Shown in pieces: positions 27,764 through 36,179 of a stretch of 54,275 nt of DNA; position 1 is the first letter of the stretch; every line of letters begins with the position of its first letter. The translations under genes and the position numbers were made by a program. Source of the DNA: an uncultured Flavobacteriales bacterium (GTDB lineage Bacteria; Bacteroidota; Bacteroidia; Flavobacteriales; BACL11); NCBI GenBank assembly GCA_913063045.1, contig CAJXYM010000009.1, positions 1-54,275 of the forward strand. The letters run 5' to 3'. The notes under the pieces are model-generated. The model ran no database searches. It was not told where the DNA came from and saw only the letters and a program-made list of their open reading frames with translations.

Positions 27764-29216
27764 ATCAGTAAGCTTTAATAATAATGAGATTGATCAAATA
27801 GCAAAAACTATAGATCAAATGAAGCCTACATCAAAAGAACTATCTAATTTAATACCAATCTTTCTAGAATCTATGAAAACTTCCGTAATAGATGATATTT
27901 TTTTAAAAAAATCAATAAATAGTCAGTATCAATCTAAGAATCTAATAATTTTAAAGATAAAAAATTTTTTCTTCTATCTTTTTAAATCTCTAAGAACCTT
28001 TAGATTATTATCTCAAAACAATGTAATCAATCAATGTGATATTGTGTTTTATCCTGTCCAGCCAACACATGTACTAGTTGCCTCCCCAGTTATTCATTAC
28101 CTGATAAATAAGGGGATAAAGGTGGAAGTAGTTGTTGATAGAGAAAAAATATACCACCTTTTAAAGCAGGAGAATATCCAATCTATTTTCATAAAGAAAA
28201 AAAATTTATCTCTATTTATCGACTCATCTTTAAAAGGTGAAATTAGTAATGCTTTATTGCTTTTAAGTAAGGCTAATTATCGAGATCAAAACTATAAAAA
28301 TCGAGCAAAAGATATTATAGAAATCTTGCATAATAAAATTAACTCGTTTGCCACTATTTTGGCTACTTACAGATTTATAGAATCAAGTTTAAATCCTAAA
28401 GTAATTATTGTGGGTAATGATATTACTGAAGTGGGTAGAGCTATTTCAATGTTAGCTTCTAAAAATATTGTAACCCACTCAATAATGCATGGAAATGTTT
28501 CTGGATGGAATGCGCACAAGTTTCATTCTGCTAATATAATTCATGTTTTTGGTGAAAGTTCATACAATAGTTTGATTGATTATGGAATAAATAAAAAAAA
28601 TATTTGTATATCTGGGGCTCCTCATATAACCATACCTAAACCTAACATTAAAATATCCCAATTACTTAGAAAAAAAGGCTTTTCAAAGTATATACTTGTA
28701 GCATTATCGGGCCCTGGCTTTACTGTAACTGAATCAAATCATATCAAGATAATTGATGAAATTCGAATTGCAGCAAATCAAATTAAAGGGTGTTTATTTA
28801 TAATAAAGCTACATAGAAAAGATGATGATAAATATTATAATAATATGCCATTAAATGTAGCTATTTTTGATAATACTTCTAGATATTTGCCGCAATCAAT
28901 CAATGAAATTATTTTACAGAGTGAGGCTGTTTTAACTGGCGGATCAAGTGTGGGTATTGAAGCAATCGCTTTAAATAAACAAGTAATTACCATTGATATG
29001 ATGGAAGAGCTTACAGAAGTATCATTTATTAAACATGGGTTTACGAAGCATGTTACGGAGAATGGAAAATTATCAAATGTTATTAGTAATGTATTTTTAA
29101 ATGATAATAATGGTAATTCTAAAAAAAACTTAGATACCTCAACTATTTTTAAAAGAACTGGATCTGAGGCTTCAGAGTTCATAGCCAAAAGAATTATTAA
29201 AGATGTAAATTTATGA
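27747..29216 (+). CDS. Putative GT-B-fold surface-polysaccharide biosynthesis protein, family not recognised
   Basis: The 489-residue protein has no transmembrane region beyond a short hydrophobic stretch near 70. Its C-terminal half resembles TagF/CDP-glycerol-transferase or sialyltransferase-like GT-B proteins in outline: HSIMHGNVSGWNAHKFHSAN, then GINKKNICISGAPH, LVALSGPGFTVTESNH, FIIKLHRKDDDKYY and SEAVLTGGSSVGIEAIALNK. The last resembles the donor-binding block SDWSGAALEYSFG of the gene at 47699. It sits between wzx and glycosyltransferase genes, with 17-nt and 4-nt overlaps. A transferase for a CMP- or CDP-activated donor, such as the nonulosonate made upstream, is an attractive but unproven guess. 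Confidence 0.6.
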   Translation: MKKILKSVSFNNNEIDQIAKTIDQMKPTSKELSNLIPIFLESMKTSVIDDIFLKKSINSQYQSKNLIILKIKNFFFYLFKSLRTFRLLSQNNVINQCDIVFYPVQPTHVLVASPVIHYLINKGIKVEVVVDREKIYHLLKQENIQSIFIKKKNLSLFIDSSLKGEISNALLLLSKANYRDQNYKNRAKDIIEILHNKINSFATILATYRFIESSLNPKVIIVGNDITEVGRAISMLASKNIVTHSIMHGNVSGWNAHKFHSANIIHVFGESSYNSLIDYGINKKNICISGAPHITIPKPNIKISQLLRKKGFSKYILVALSGPGFTVTESNHIKIIDEIRIAANQIKGCLFIIKLHRKDDDKYYNNMPLNVAIFDNTSRYLPQSINEIILQSEAVLTGGSSVGIEAIALNKQVITIDMMEELTEVSFIKHGFTKHVTENGKLSNVISNVFLNDNNGNSKKNLDTSTIFKRTGSEASEFIAKRIIKDVNL

Positions 29217-30346
29217 AAAGAATATTATTTATTCAAGATATTAAAAAGGGAGGTGCATACGAGAGTCTTATGCAAATTAGCAATTCTCTTGGACAAGAGT
29301 TCGACTTGTATTTTTGCTTTAAGAGTAGTAAGAAGTTCCAATCTAGTTCAATTAATAATTCTTATGAATTAAATATAAGGAATTGGATTAATTATATGGG
29401 AGGCAATAGCAAAACCAAGTTTTTAATTAAACTGCCTGGAATAGTATTATTACAAATTTTCACAATCATTAAATTAATGATAATTATTAAAGAAAAAAAA
29501 ATTGATGTTGTCCATACTAATTCAAGATATTATTTGGAGGGAGCGATAGCGGCAAAATTGTTATCAGTAAAACATATTTGGTCAATTAGAGAGTTAGTAT
29601 TAAATAATAATTATTATAAGAGTAATATTGTTAGAAACTTTATTTTCACAACAATAATAAACGGATTTTCTGATACCGTATTATGTAACTCGAATGCAGC
29701 ACTTGAGCAGTTGTTGAAAATTGGGATTAAAGAATATAAAATTAAAAAAATTTTTAACTTAGTTAAAGTTGTTAAAAAAGAAAATCAGAAACAAATAAAA
29801 CATCTTCTACCAGCTCAATTTAAAGATCGAATTATTGTAGCTATAATTGGCTGGATATCACCAATTAAGAGAGTAGAGATTTTTCTCAATTTAGCAGCTG
29901 AGTTCAAAAATAGCCGAGTTCTTTTTGTAATTATTGGTGAACATACTAAAAGAGATGAGGCATATTATTTAAGTATTAAAAATAGAGCCGATAGTTTAAG
30001 AAATATTGAAATGATTGGCCATATTGATAGAATAGTTGATTATATTGGATCAATTGATATGTTGATTCATTGTTGTGACTGTGAGTCTTTTGGAAGAGTC
30101 GTGGCTGAAGCTCAGCTACATAATGTGCCTGCAATAGTGTTCAAGGGCTCTGCAGTTTCAGAATTAGTGGTTGACCAAGTTACAGGATATGTAGTGGATA
30201 ATTTTTCAGACTTAAAGCATAAGCTTAATTTACATATTGACTATATGATTGATAATAAAAAACCAGCAAGTTTTAATAATATTGAAAATTATATGAATCA
30301 CTTAGACCATTCAAAATTAATTCAACAATATAGAGATATTTACTAA
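29213..30346 (+). CDS. GT4-type glycosyltransferase
   Basis: This 377-residue protein begins MKRILFIQDIKKGGAYESLM (acceptor loop GGAYESL) and has VVHTNSRYYLEGAIAAKLLS. The donor domain shows VAIIGWISPIKRVEIFLNLA, VLFVIIGEH and CCDCESFGRVVAEAQLHNVP, the E-x7-E catalytic block in a GT4 context. It overlaps the previous gene by ATGA and is followed after 3 nt by another glycosyltransferase gene. It is likely one of the enzymes extending the lipid-linked repeat unit. Confidence 0.88.
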   Translation: MKRILFIQDIKKGGAYESLMQISNSLGQEFDLYFCFKSSKKFQSSSINNSYELNIRNWINYMGGNSKTKFLIKLPGIVLLQIFTIIKLMIIIKEKKIDVVHTNSRYYLEGAIAAKLLSVKHIWSIRELVLNNNYYKSNIVRNFIFTTIINGFSDTVLCNSNAALEQLLKIGIKEYKIKKIFNLVKVVKKENQKQIKHLLPAQFKDRIIVAIIGWISPIKRVEIFLNLAAEFKNSRVLFVIIGEHTKRDEAYYLSIKNRADSLRNIEMIGHIDRIVDYIGSIDMLIHCCDCESFGRVVAEAQLHNVPAIVFKGSAVSELVVDQVTGYVVDNFSDLKHKLNLHIDYMIDNKKPASFNNIENYMNHLDHSKLIQQYRDIY

Positions 30347-30349
30347 AAA

Positions 30350-31501
30350 ATGATAAAAAGGATACTAGTTATTACCTATGAAATGCCACCTCAGCATTCG
30401 GGTGCTGGTATCGATATTAAAAGAACATATGAGGCCATTATAGATGCGCACCCTAATATTTATGTGGAAATTTTATGTCTCAAAGGGCCTAGTGAAATTT
30501 CAGATTTCTCAAAAAACATCATAATTAAAAGATCTCTTAGCCGTTGGGATACAAAAAAAATTATTAATATGCTAATTGATTTTTTTAAGGTAATGCGATC
30601 TTTAGTAAAAGCTGATGTTGTTCATTTCAATGCATTATATCCAATTGGGTTGCTTGTAATTCCAATTGCTAATTTTTTAAGAAAAAAAACTATTTTACAA
30701 CTTCATTGCATGGGTGTAGATGATCCCAAGACTGTATTGTTAAAAAAACATGGAAAGTTACTATCTTTTTTTTATAAAAAAGCACAATATTTCAAAACAT
30801 ATAGCAAAGCTCAGTCAGACGCACTATTAGAATCTGGCGTTAATAGAAATAGGATTCTAGAGATCCCTCCATATATAGATAATATTTTTTCCTCCCCTAT
30901 GGACTCTCTTAGTAAGGATGAGTTTAAAAAATCTATTGGTTTAAATTCTGATTCAATTGTTTTAACAACAATTGGCCGTATAGGTCATCGAAAAGGCTCG
31001 GATATTGTGTTAGACACATTTAGTGCTCTAAACGATAAAATTCCAAAATTAGAGTTACTTATGGTTGGCCCACACAATAAGAATGTATCGTTAGACTATT
31101 CAGAAGATTTAAAATTAAAAATACAAAAAAATACAAATGAAAATATCAATTATTTGGGAGAGCGAAAAGATGTAAATAAAATACTGCAAATAACTGACTA
31201 TTTTATTTTGCCTTCTAGAGGAGAGGGTTTTGGAATAGTTAATATTGAAGCATTAGCATGTGGTGCAATAGTTGTGGTGTCAAACTTAAAGGGTATTTTT
31301 GATACTATTATTGATCACGGTAAAGATGGACTGATAGTTACTACTTTTGACTATTCAGATTATGTTGATGCCATACTTTTTCTTTATAACGATATTAATA
31401 TAAGAGAAAAAATTGTAAAAAATGGTTTTAAAAAAGTTCAAAAAAAATATGTTAAAGAAGTAACATTAAAGCCCTATATAAATTTTATTTTTGAGAATTA
31501 G
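30350..31501 (+). CDS. GT4-type glycosyltransferase
   Basis: The 383-residue protein begins MIKRILVITYEMPPQHSGAG and has VVHFNALYPIGLLVIPIANF. Its donor domain includes LTTIGRIGHRKGSDIVLDTF, LLMVGPHNKN and the EX7E block PSRGEGFGIVNIEALACGAI, with GKDGLIVTTFDYSDYVDAI. All are standard GT4 features. It lies 2 nt before the polymerase-like gene, so its expression is linked to Wzy. Donor and acceptor sugars are unknown. Confidence 0.9.
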   Translation: MIKRILVITYEMPPQHSGAGIDIKRTYEAIIDAHPNIYVEILCLKGPSEISDFSKNIIIKRSLSRWDTKKIINMLIDFFKVMRSLVKADVVHFNALYPIGLLVIPIANFLRKKTILQLHCMGVDDPKTVLLKKHGKLLSFFYKKAQYFKTYSKAQSDALLESGVNRNRILEIPPYIDNIFSSPMDSLSKDEFKKSIGLNSDSIVLTTIGRIGHRKGSDIVLDTFSALNDKIPKLELLMVGPHNKNVSLDYSEDLKLKIQKNTNENINYLGERKDVNKILQITDYFILPSRGEGFGIVNIEALACGAIVVVSNLKGIFDTIIDHGKDGLIVTTFDYSDYVDAILFLYNDINIREKIVKNGFKKVQKKYVKEVTLKPYINFIFEN

Positions 31502-31503
31502 TT

Positions 31504-33933
31504 ATGATAGGTAGCCTTTCATTTACTAGAGATATCCTATCACTTATTACTATTTTAGGAGTCATATTTGGGAATTCAATTCTCTATGGTTCGCAAACAC
31601 TATCATTTTTCATATTCGCTTCATCTATAGCCATATTTTCAATATATATATTTATTAATATTGAAAAAATTATAAGGAAGCCTTTCCCTCCTCACTTCTC
31701 GCTCTTTATAGTATTAATTTTCTTCATTGTTATTTTTCAACACATAGTCCTCGCAAACAACTTCATCGTAAATGAATTGATCAGAGTTTTATATCTATTT
31801 GCAGGAAGTTTAATTATTGCTTCAATATATTATGCGGAAAATTCTGTTAAACGCCTTGCTCAATTAATCCTTTTTTCTATACTAATACTCAATATAGTAA
31901 CAATTCTTGAATTTTTTATTCAATACGAAGGATCTTTTCAAGTTGAAGTGGATGGTGTATTTAAATCGGGTGATCTAAGCTCTCTTGGCCCTTCACTTAC
32001 ATCTGATTCAATTTTAGTTTCTTTATTGCTTCTGTTCTATATTGTTGAAAGAGATATTAAAAATAAAAATATTGCCAATATTCTTTATTTAATATCAATT
32101 CTGGGAATTTTATTGACATCCTCGAGGTTTGGAATCGCTTTATCTTTATTTCTTTATTTAATTTTCTTATTGAAATACAGGCTAACCTTTTTAAATATTT
32201 TTTTATCAATATTTGTTATTTATATATTTTTCGTAAGCCAAGCTCAAATACTAAAGGTGAGATTTTCACAGCCTATTGCTGGGTATCAGTCGGATGAAAA
32301 AGTTGCTTCTCAATTGGATGAAAAAGTTGCTTCTCAATTGGATGAGATAGAGGTAGTAAGAATTCCTATAAATAATTTAGAAAAAATAATCAAACAAGAT
32401 TTACTCTTTTTTGACGAAATTTCAACTACCATCTCTAATGAGATTGACGAGGGTTTAACTATCGTTCTGGAAGCTATGGATTCTCAAAATATAATAGCTG
32501 ATGAAGAAACAATTATAAATTTAGTTGACCGAGTAATTAGACTTAATCATAACAGTTTAATGCAAATTGATCCAAGTAGTTTAAAAAATTCTATTTCATC
32601 TTCTTTAAATGAGCAACTTTATAATGAGTCTATAAATGTCCCTTATAATCTTATTAATATAGATCCTGAAGTCACTCCAACTATCATTAATTCAACTTCT
32701 GCACATAACATGGATAATACTAACTTGATTGAATCTGATGCAAAAATTAAGCTAGCTGCTCAACAAGAAATTAAGCTAGCTGCTCAACAAGAAATTAAGC
32801 TAGCTGCTCAACAAGAAATTAAGCTAGCTGCTCAACAACTAACTCTAGAGAAAAGTCTTGTTAACGCATGGTCTAATAATAATAATTTTCCTTATGAAGA
32901 TTATTCTAGTAGTGGGTTAAGTATTAATTCAGCTATTAATACTACTGACTTAGGTTCTATTAATACTACCTGGTTGCCAATACTGGGAGAGATTTATACT
33001 GTTTCATTCGATTTAACTTTAAATAGTGGTTTGCCACCCAGGATTTATGTTGAATCATCAGAATCATGGGGTGAAGGAAGAGTGTTTGAAACAAAACCGG
33101 GCATTCAGTCATATACTTGGAAGGCCGAGGCTTCAGAAGTAATGTATTTGAATTTTTCAGTAACTGAAGACGTGCCAACTAATTTCTCTGTAGAAGACTT
33201 TAAACTATATAAAGGGGGTAATCTAGATCTCTTTAATGCAAGAGTTCAACAGGAAGCTAAGCTAGCTGCTCAACAAGAAAAAATTATTGATCAAGCTATT
33301 ATGTCTCCTCAAAAACGAAAAATTATGAACCAAGTTAATTTTAGACTAGAGGAGGCCTATAGAAGCGTAATTGATATGCACGGAAACCCTTTAGAAGAGA
33401 AAAGGATGATGAATTTGATTAGTCAGAGTCTTTCTCAAATTCAAAATTATAACTTAGATCCAAATTTACCAGAAATTGATGGAAGAGTTGTGCACTGGTT
33501 AGTCGCAATCGATATGTTTTTAAACAGCCCAATGAAAGGAGTAGGCTCAAGGGATAAATTTAGTGAAAATTTTTATTTAATGCAATATAAGTACAATACC
33601 AGAAAAGCAGTCTTTTGGACTTCAAATGGATATAAAAAATTTGTCACTAAAAGATATGGAACTAATCGAAGCCCACATAGCACTTTATTTGGCCAGTTAG
33701 CAATATTTGGTATTTCTTCAATATTTTGGTCAGTCTTTCCCCTTTATTACATATATTGCTGGAGCAAGAAAACTCGCAAACATATTCTGGATATTGAGCT
33801 TATTTCCTTTGGGCTAATTCTATTCTTATTAGTTTTAAGAGAGATTCATACTCACAAATTTTTCCTAATAGTTATGATTCTACTTATGTTTATCTTTTAT
33901 GAAAATCGCAAAAAAGACTATAGTATTAATTAA
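31504..33933 (+). CDS. Wzy/O-antigen-ligase-like protein with a giant repeat- and CBM-containing loop
   Basis: This 809-residue protein has about nine N-terminal transmembrane helices (residues 1-258), including LTSSRFGIALSLFLYLIFLL. A loop of roughly 460 residues follows. After it come the catalytic-type RSPHSTLFGQLAIFGISS (about 720) and two or three final helices, the outline of Wzy_C/WaaL polymerases and ligases. The loop contains two DEKVASQL repeats (from about 263), an acidic helical stretch, four IKLAAQQE repeats (about 414-446), a jelly-roll-like domain (about 447-575; KSLVNAWSNNNNFPYEDYSS, EIYTVSFDLTLNSG, NFSVEDFKLYKGG) similar to CBM4/9-type modules, and a fifth KLAAQQE. Usual loops are about 100 residues. 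It would polymerise or transfer the glycan in the periplasm. Confidence 0.82.
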   Translation: MIGSLSFTRDILSLITILGVIFGNSILYGSQTLSFFIFASSIAIFSIYIFINIEKIIRKPFPPHFSLFIVLIFFIVIFQHIVLANNFIVNELIRVLYLFAGSLIIASIYYAENSVKRLAQLILFSILILNIVTILEFFIQYEGSFQVEVDGVFKSGDLSSLGPSLTSDSILVSLLLLFYIVERDIKNKNIANILYLISILGILLTSSRFGIALSLFLYLIFLLKYRLTFLNIFLSIFVIYIFFVSQAQILKVRFSQPIAGYQSDEKVASQLDEKVASQLDEIEVVRIPINNLEKIIKQDLLFFDEISTTISNEIDEGLTIVLEAMDSQNIIADEETIINLVDRVIRLNHNSLMQIDPSSLKNSISSSLNEQLYNESINVPYNLINIDPEVTPTIINSTSAHNMDNTNLIESDAKIKLAAQQEIKLAAQQEIKLAAQQEIKLAAQQLTLEKSLVNAWSNNNNFPYEDYSSSGLSINSAINTTDLGSINTTWLPILGEIYTVSFDLTLNSGLPPRIYVESSESWGEGRVFETKPGIQSYTWKAEASEVMYLNFSVTEDVPTNFSVEDFKLYKGGNLDLFNARVQQEAKLAAQQEKIIDQAIMSPQKRKIMNQVNFRLEEAYRSVIDMHGNPLEEKRMMNLISQSLSQIQNYNLDPNLPEIDGRVVHWLVAIDMFLNSPMKGVGSRDKFSENFYLMQYKYNTRKAVFWTSNGYKKFVTKRYGTNRSPHSTLFGQLAIFGISSIFWSVFPLYYIYCWSKKTRKHILDIELISFGLILFLLVLREIHTHKFFLIVMILLMFIFYENRKKDYSIN
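32292..32339 (+). repeat. Two identical 24-bp tandem repeats inside the polymerase-like gene
   Basis: Two exact in-frame copies of a 24-bp unit starting GGATGAAAAAG encode DEKVASQL twice. They lie just after the last N-terminal helix, at the beginning of the large loop. Perfect identity between copies suggests recent slippage or expansion, and 24 bp keeps the frame. Confidence 0.92.
32744..32839 (+). repeat. Four 24-bp tandem repeats inside the polymerase-like gene
   Basis: Four consecutive 24-bp units beginning AAATTAAGCTAGC encode IKLAAQQE-type octads. The first three are identical and the fourth differs at its last base (32839). A fifth, slightly diverged copy lies 414 bp downstream at 33254-33277. 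The octad is Ala/Gln/Lys/Glu-rich and could form a helical stalk. Confidence 0.93.
33254..33277 (+). repeat. Dispersed fifth copy of the 24-bp repeat
   Basis: This copy encodes AKLAAQQE and differs from the tandem unit at two bases near its start. It sits immediately behind the carbohydrate-binding-like domain, so that domain is flanked on both sides by copies of the same repeat. Confidence 0.85.
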
Positions 33934-34156
33934 TAATAATTTAAATCCAAATAGAGCTTTTAATCCACTCTTTTAATTTTTCTAATAGGAAGTTTCACCA
34001 TAATATTTTGACTTTACGATTTGATTTCTTTTCAAGTAACTGAAGTTATTAATATAGAATACGTTTGAATTATAGTTTATTCAATCAAAAATTAATCTGA
34101 TAGAAGGTTATTTCCTTAACTTATTGAGTCACATGATTTGTTAAAATATAGGCTTT
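33934..34156. other. Intergenic gap within the plus-strand block
   Basis: This 223-bp AT-rich stretch is by far the largest gap between galU and 40973, and it probably separates two transcription units. TTGAGT at 34124-34129 is followed after 17 bp by TATAGG at 34147-34152, but this would start transcription on the next gene's start codon, so I do not call it. No strong hairpin with a T-run and no coding frame was seen. Confidence 0.5.
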
Positions 34157-34816
34157 ATGGAGTTAAATTCTTTAAATAGCATGATAAATAGCAATCCATT
34201 TATTATAGAAGTAACTGGGATATCTGGAATTGGTAAGACTACATTTATTAATAACCTTGAGGGAAAATATATTCCTTATTGCTCTATTAAAAGTAGGCAC
34301 AAATTTTTTGCTTTTATTAGTTTTTTTCTTTTAAAAATAGTTTCAATTAGACAAATTATTTGGATGTTTAATTGTAGTATCTCTTCCAATCATATTTCAA
34401 TAATATTTAAACTAAATATTTTTAGAAATTTGCTGCTAAAGTTTATTAGATTTGAAGCAGCATTTCATGCTTCAGCCTCTTTATCAAGAATTGTATTAGT
34501 TGATGAAGGAGTTTCACATATCCCCTTTTTAATACAAGATAGTAAAAATCTAGATAAAAATCTAGATTATTTTTTTACAGAGTTCAAAGCATTTCTTAAT
34601 CAGATTAGCTTGGTTGTAATTGATAATGATATAAGTGATGAAGTAATTTGTAATAGATTATTACTCAGAGGTCATAAAAGACTTGCTGGATACTCCACGA
34701 AAGAATTTAAATTATTTATTAAAAATAATAGAAGTACGTTAAATAAAATAATCAATGAAGAGAGTAGGTTTCAGAAAGTTTCTACTATAAAATCACTTAA
34801 TGCTAGAAATTTATAA
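34157..34816 (+). CDS. P-loop kinase-like protein (thymidylate-kinase-like fold)
   Basis: The 219-residue protein carries a Walker A motif in EVTGISGIGKTTFINNL (about residues 16-32). IVLVDEGVSHIPFLIQ is a DE-type Walker B-like segment, and VICNRLLLRGHKRLAGYS is a candidate lid region rich in Arg. This pattern is typical of the nucleoside/nucleotide kinase-like family, though the substrate is not recognisable. It overlaps by 17 nt a second, larger P-loop gene, so the pair likely acts in one process. A small-molecule or sugar kinase linked to polysaccharide assembly is one possibility. dTMP kinase itself is unlikely given the sequence and location. Confidence 0.65.
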   Translation: MELNSLNSMINSNPFIIEVTGISGIGKTTFINNLEGKYIPYCSIKSRHKFFAFISFFLLKIVSIRQIIWMFNCSISSNHISIIFKLNIFRNLLLKFIRFEAAFHASASLSRIVLVDEGVSHIPFLIQDSKNLDKNLDYFFTEFKAFLNQISLVVIDNDISDEVICNRLLLRGHKRLAGYSTKEFKLFIKNNRSTLNKIINEESRFQKVSTIKSLNARNL

Positions 34817-36179
34817 TCAACTTTTTACACAACTTAATGCAGATAAGATAAGTTATTGTTCTTGGAAGAATAATCACTTGCTACTTAGGGCATGCAATGG
34901 GGATGGCGATATTGACTTGCTTGTTAGTCCCGCTGAACACAGTAAATTCAATCGTATATTGCGTAAGCTTGGCTTTATTATGGTGAAAAGTGCAATCTCA
35001 GAGTATCCATCTATTCAGCATTACTATTGTTATGATGCTTTAACAGATCATTTTGGTCATCTACATGTTTATTTTAAACTTATAACTGGAGATAGCCATT
35101 TAAAAAATTATAGAATTCCATTTGAAAGAAAAGTTCTAGCTAATTCTATTTTTAATGAAAGTGGCGTTAAAGAAGCTCACCCAAATCACCAGCTTGAGTT
35201 ATATAAAATTAGAAACCATATAAAGGCATCATCTTTTTTAGGGCGTTTCTTGTTAAAACGAGAAGAAGAGGATTATCAGCTTGAATTAAATTATATTTTG
35301 TCAAATATCGATAAAAATATCTCTCATGTTGAGCTTTTATTGACTAATTTTTCTAAGAAAATACCTAATAAGCCAATTATTTCTAGTTTGATCTATGCAA
35401 TTCTTAATTTATGGATTTGGAAAAGAGATGTAGGTATTCTAGAAAGAGTTTCTCAAATATACCTTCGTATTTTAAATAAATTTTTTTTCCATCGAAAAAA
35501 GACAATTAATGGGGCAATAATATCTATAGTTGGGCTAGATGGTTCTGGAAAAAGTAGTTCTGTAAATGAATTAAATAAATGGCTAGTTAAAGAGTTTACC
35601 TCTAAGAAATTTCACTTTGGTCGGCCCCCACCGATATTTATCACTTATCCATTTAGACTTTTATTAAAACTACGTAAGTTATTTAAAAATAGCAATTCAG
35701 TTGCATCGCTTAAAGATACATCTAACTCTTATATGAGCCTACTTTCTAAAATTCGATACTTAGTGTTGGCGTTTGAACGTGCATCACTAATAAAAAAAGC
35801 ACATAGATTTGCATTAAATGGCGGTATTGCCATTCTTGATCGTTATCCCTCAAATAATTTAGGAAAAATGGATAGCAAAAGAATTTCTGACGAAAAGTCT
35901 TTTATTGGAATAATTGAGTCTAACTTGTATGATCGTATGAAAATTACAGATGTTTTAATTAAGTTAAATGTTGATGTTGAGGAAGCAGTTGTACGAAACA
36001 AATTAAGAAATAAAAAAGATAAGGAGACTGATAATGAAATTAGAATTCGTTTTGAAATTAACGCTAAATTAGATTATGAGGCATTAATTGAGTATGAAGT
36101 AGATTCAATGCAGTCTATAAATGAGGTGCATCAGCAAATTAAAAACTTAATTTGGGGTTATATCATTGCCTCTAATTAA
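34800..36179 (+). CDS. Two-domain protein: nucleotidyltransferase-like N-terminus fused to thymidylate-kinase-like P-loop domain
   Basis: The 459-residue protein opens with KISYCSWKNNHLL and NGDGDIDLLVSPAEHSKF (about 35), a DxD metal-binding pattern of minimal nucleotidyltransferases, followed by GHLHVYFKL. After a linker, the C-terminal domain begins AIISIVGLDGSGKSSSVNEL (Walker A about 244). It includes AILDRYPSNNLGKMD, equivalent to the DR(Y/F) motif of thymidylate kinases, and a basic RNKLRNKKDKE lid. Similar fusions occur in polysaccharide loci, but no activity is established to my knowledge. It overlaps its neighbours by 17 and 14 nt. Phosphorylation or nucleotidylation of a sugar or glycan is inferred only. 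Confidence 0.68.
   Translation: MLEIYNQLFTQLNADKISYCSWKNNHLLLRACNGDGDIDLLVSPAEHSKFNRILRKLGFIMVKSAISEYPSIQHYYCYDALTDHFGHLHVYFKLITGDSHLKNYRIPFERKVLANSIFNESGVKEAHPNHQLELYKIRNHIKASSFLGRFLLKREEEDYQLELNYILSNIDKNISHVELLLTNFSKKIPNKPIISSLIYAILNLWIWKRDVGILERVSQIYLRILNKFFFHRKKTINGAIISIVGLDGSGKSSSVNELNKWLVKEFTSKKFHFGRPPPIFITYPFRLLLKLRKLFKNSNSVASLKDTSNSYMSLLSKIRYLVLAFERASLIKKAHRFALNGGIAILDRYPSNNLGKMDSKRISDEKSFIGIIESNLYDRMKITDVLIKLNVDVEEAVVRNKLRNKKDKETDNEIRIRFEINAKLDYEALIEYEVDSMQSINEVHQQIKNLIWGYIIASN

Noticed and set aside
28835-29188. 117-codon minus-strand frame inside the 27747-29216 gene
   Set aside because: It is antisense to a coding region with GT-B-like motifs and shows no recognisable protein features.
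32281-33280. Short repeats in the polymerase-like gene as a CRISPR array
   Set aside because: The units are directly adjacent without unique spacers and are in frame within one long coding region.
34124-34152. TTGAGT-17-TATAGG as promoter of the P-loop gene at 34157
   Set aside because: The -10 would lie only 4 nt before the ATG, leaving no normal leader.
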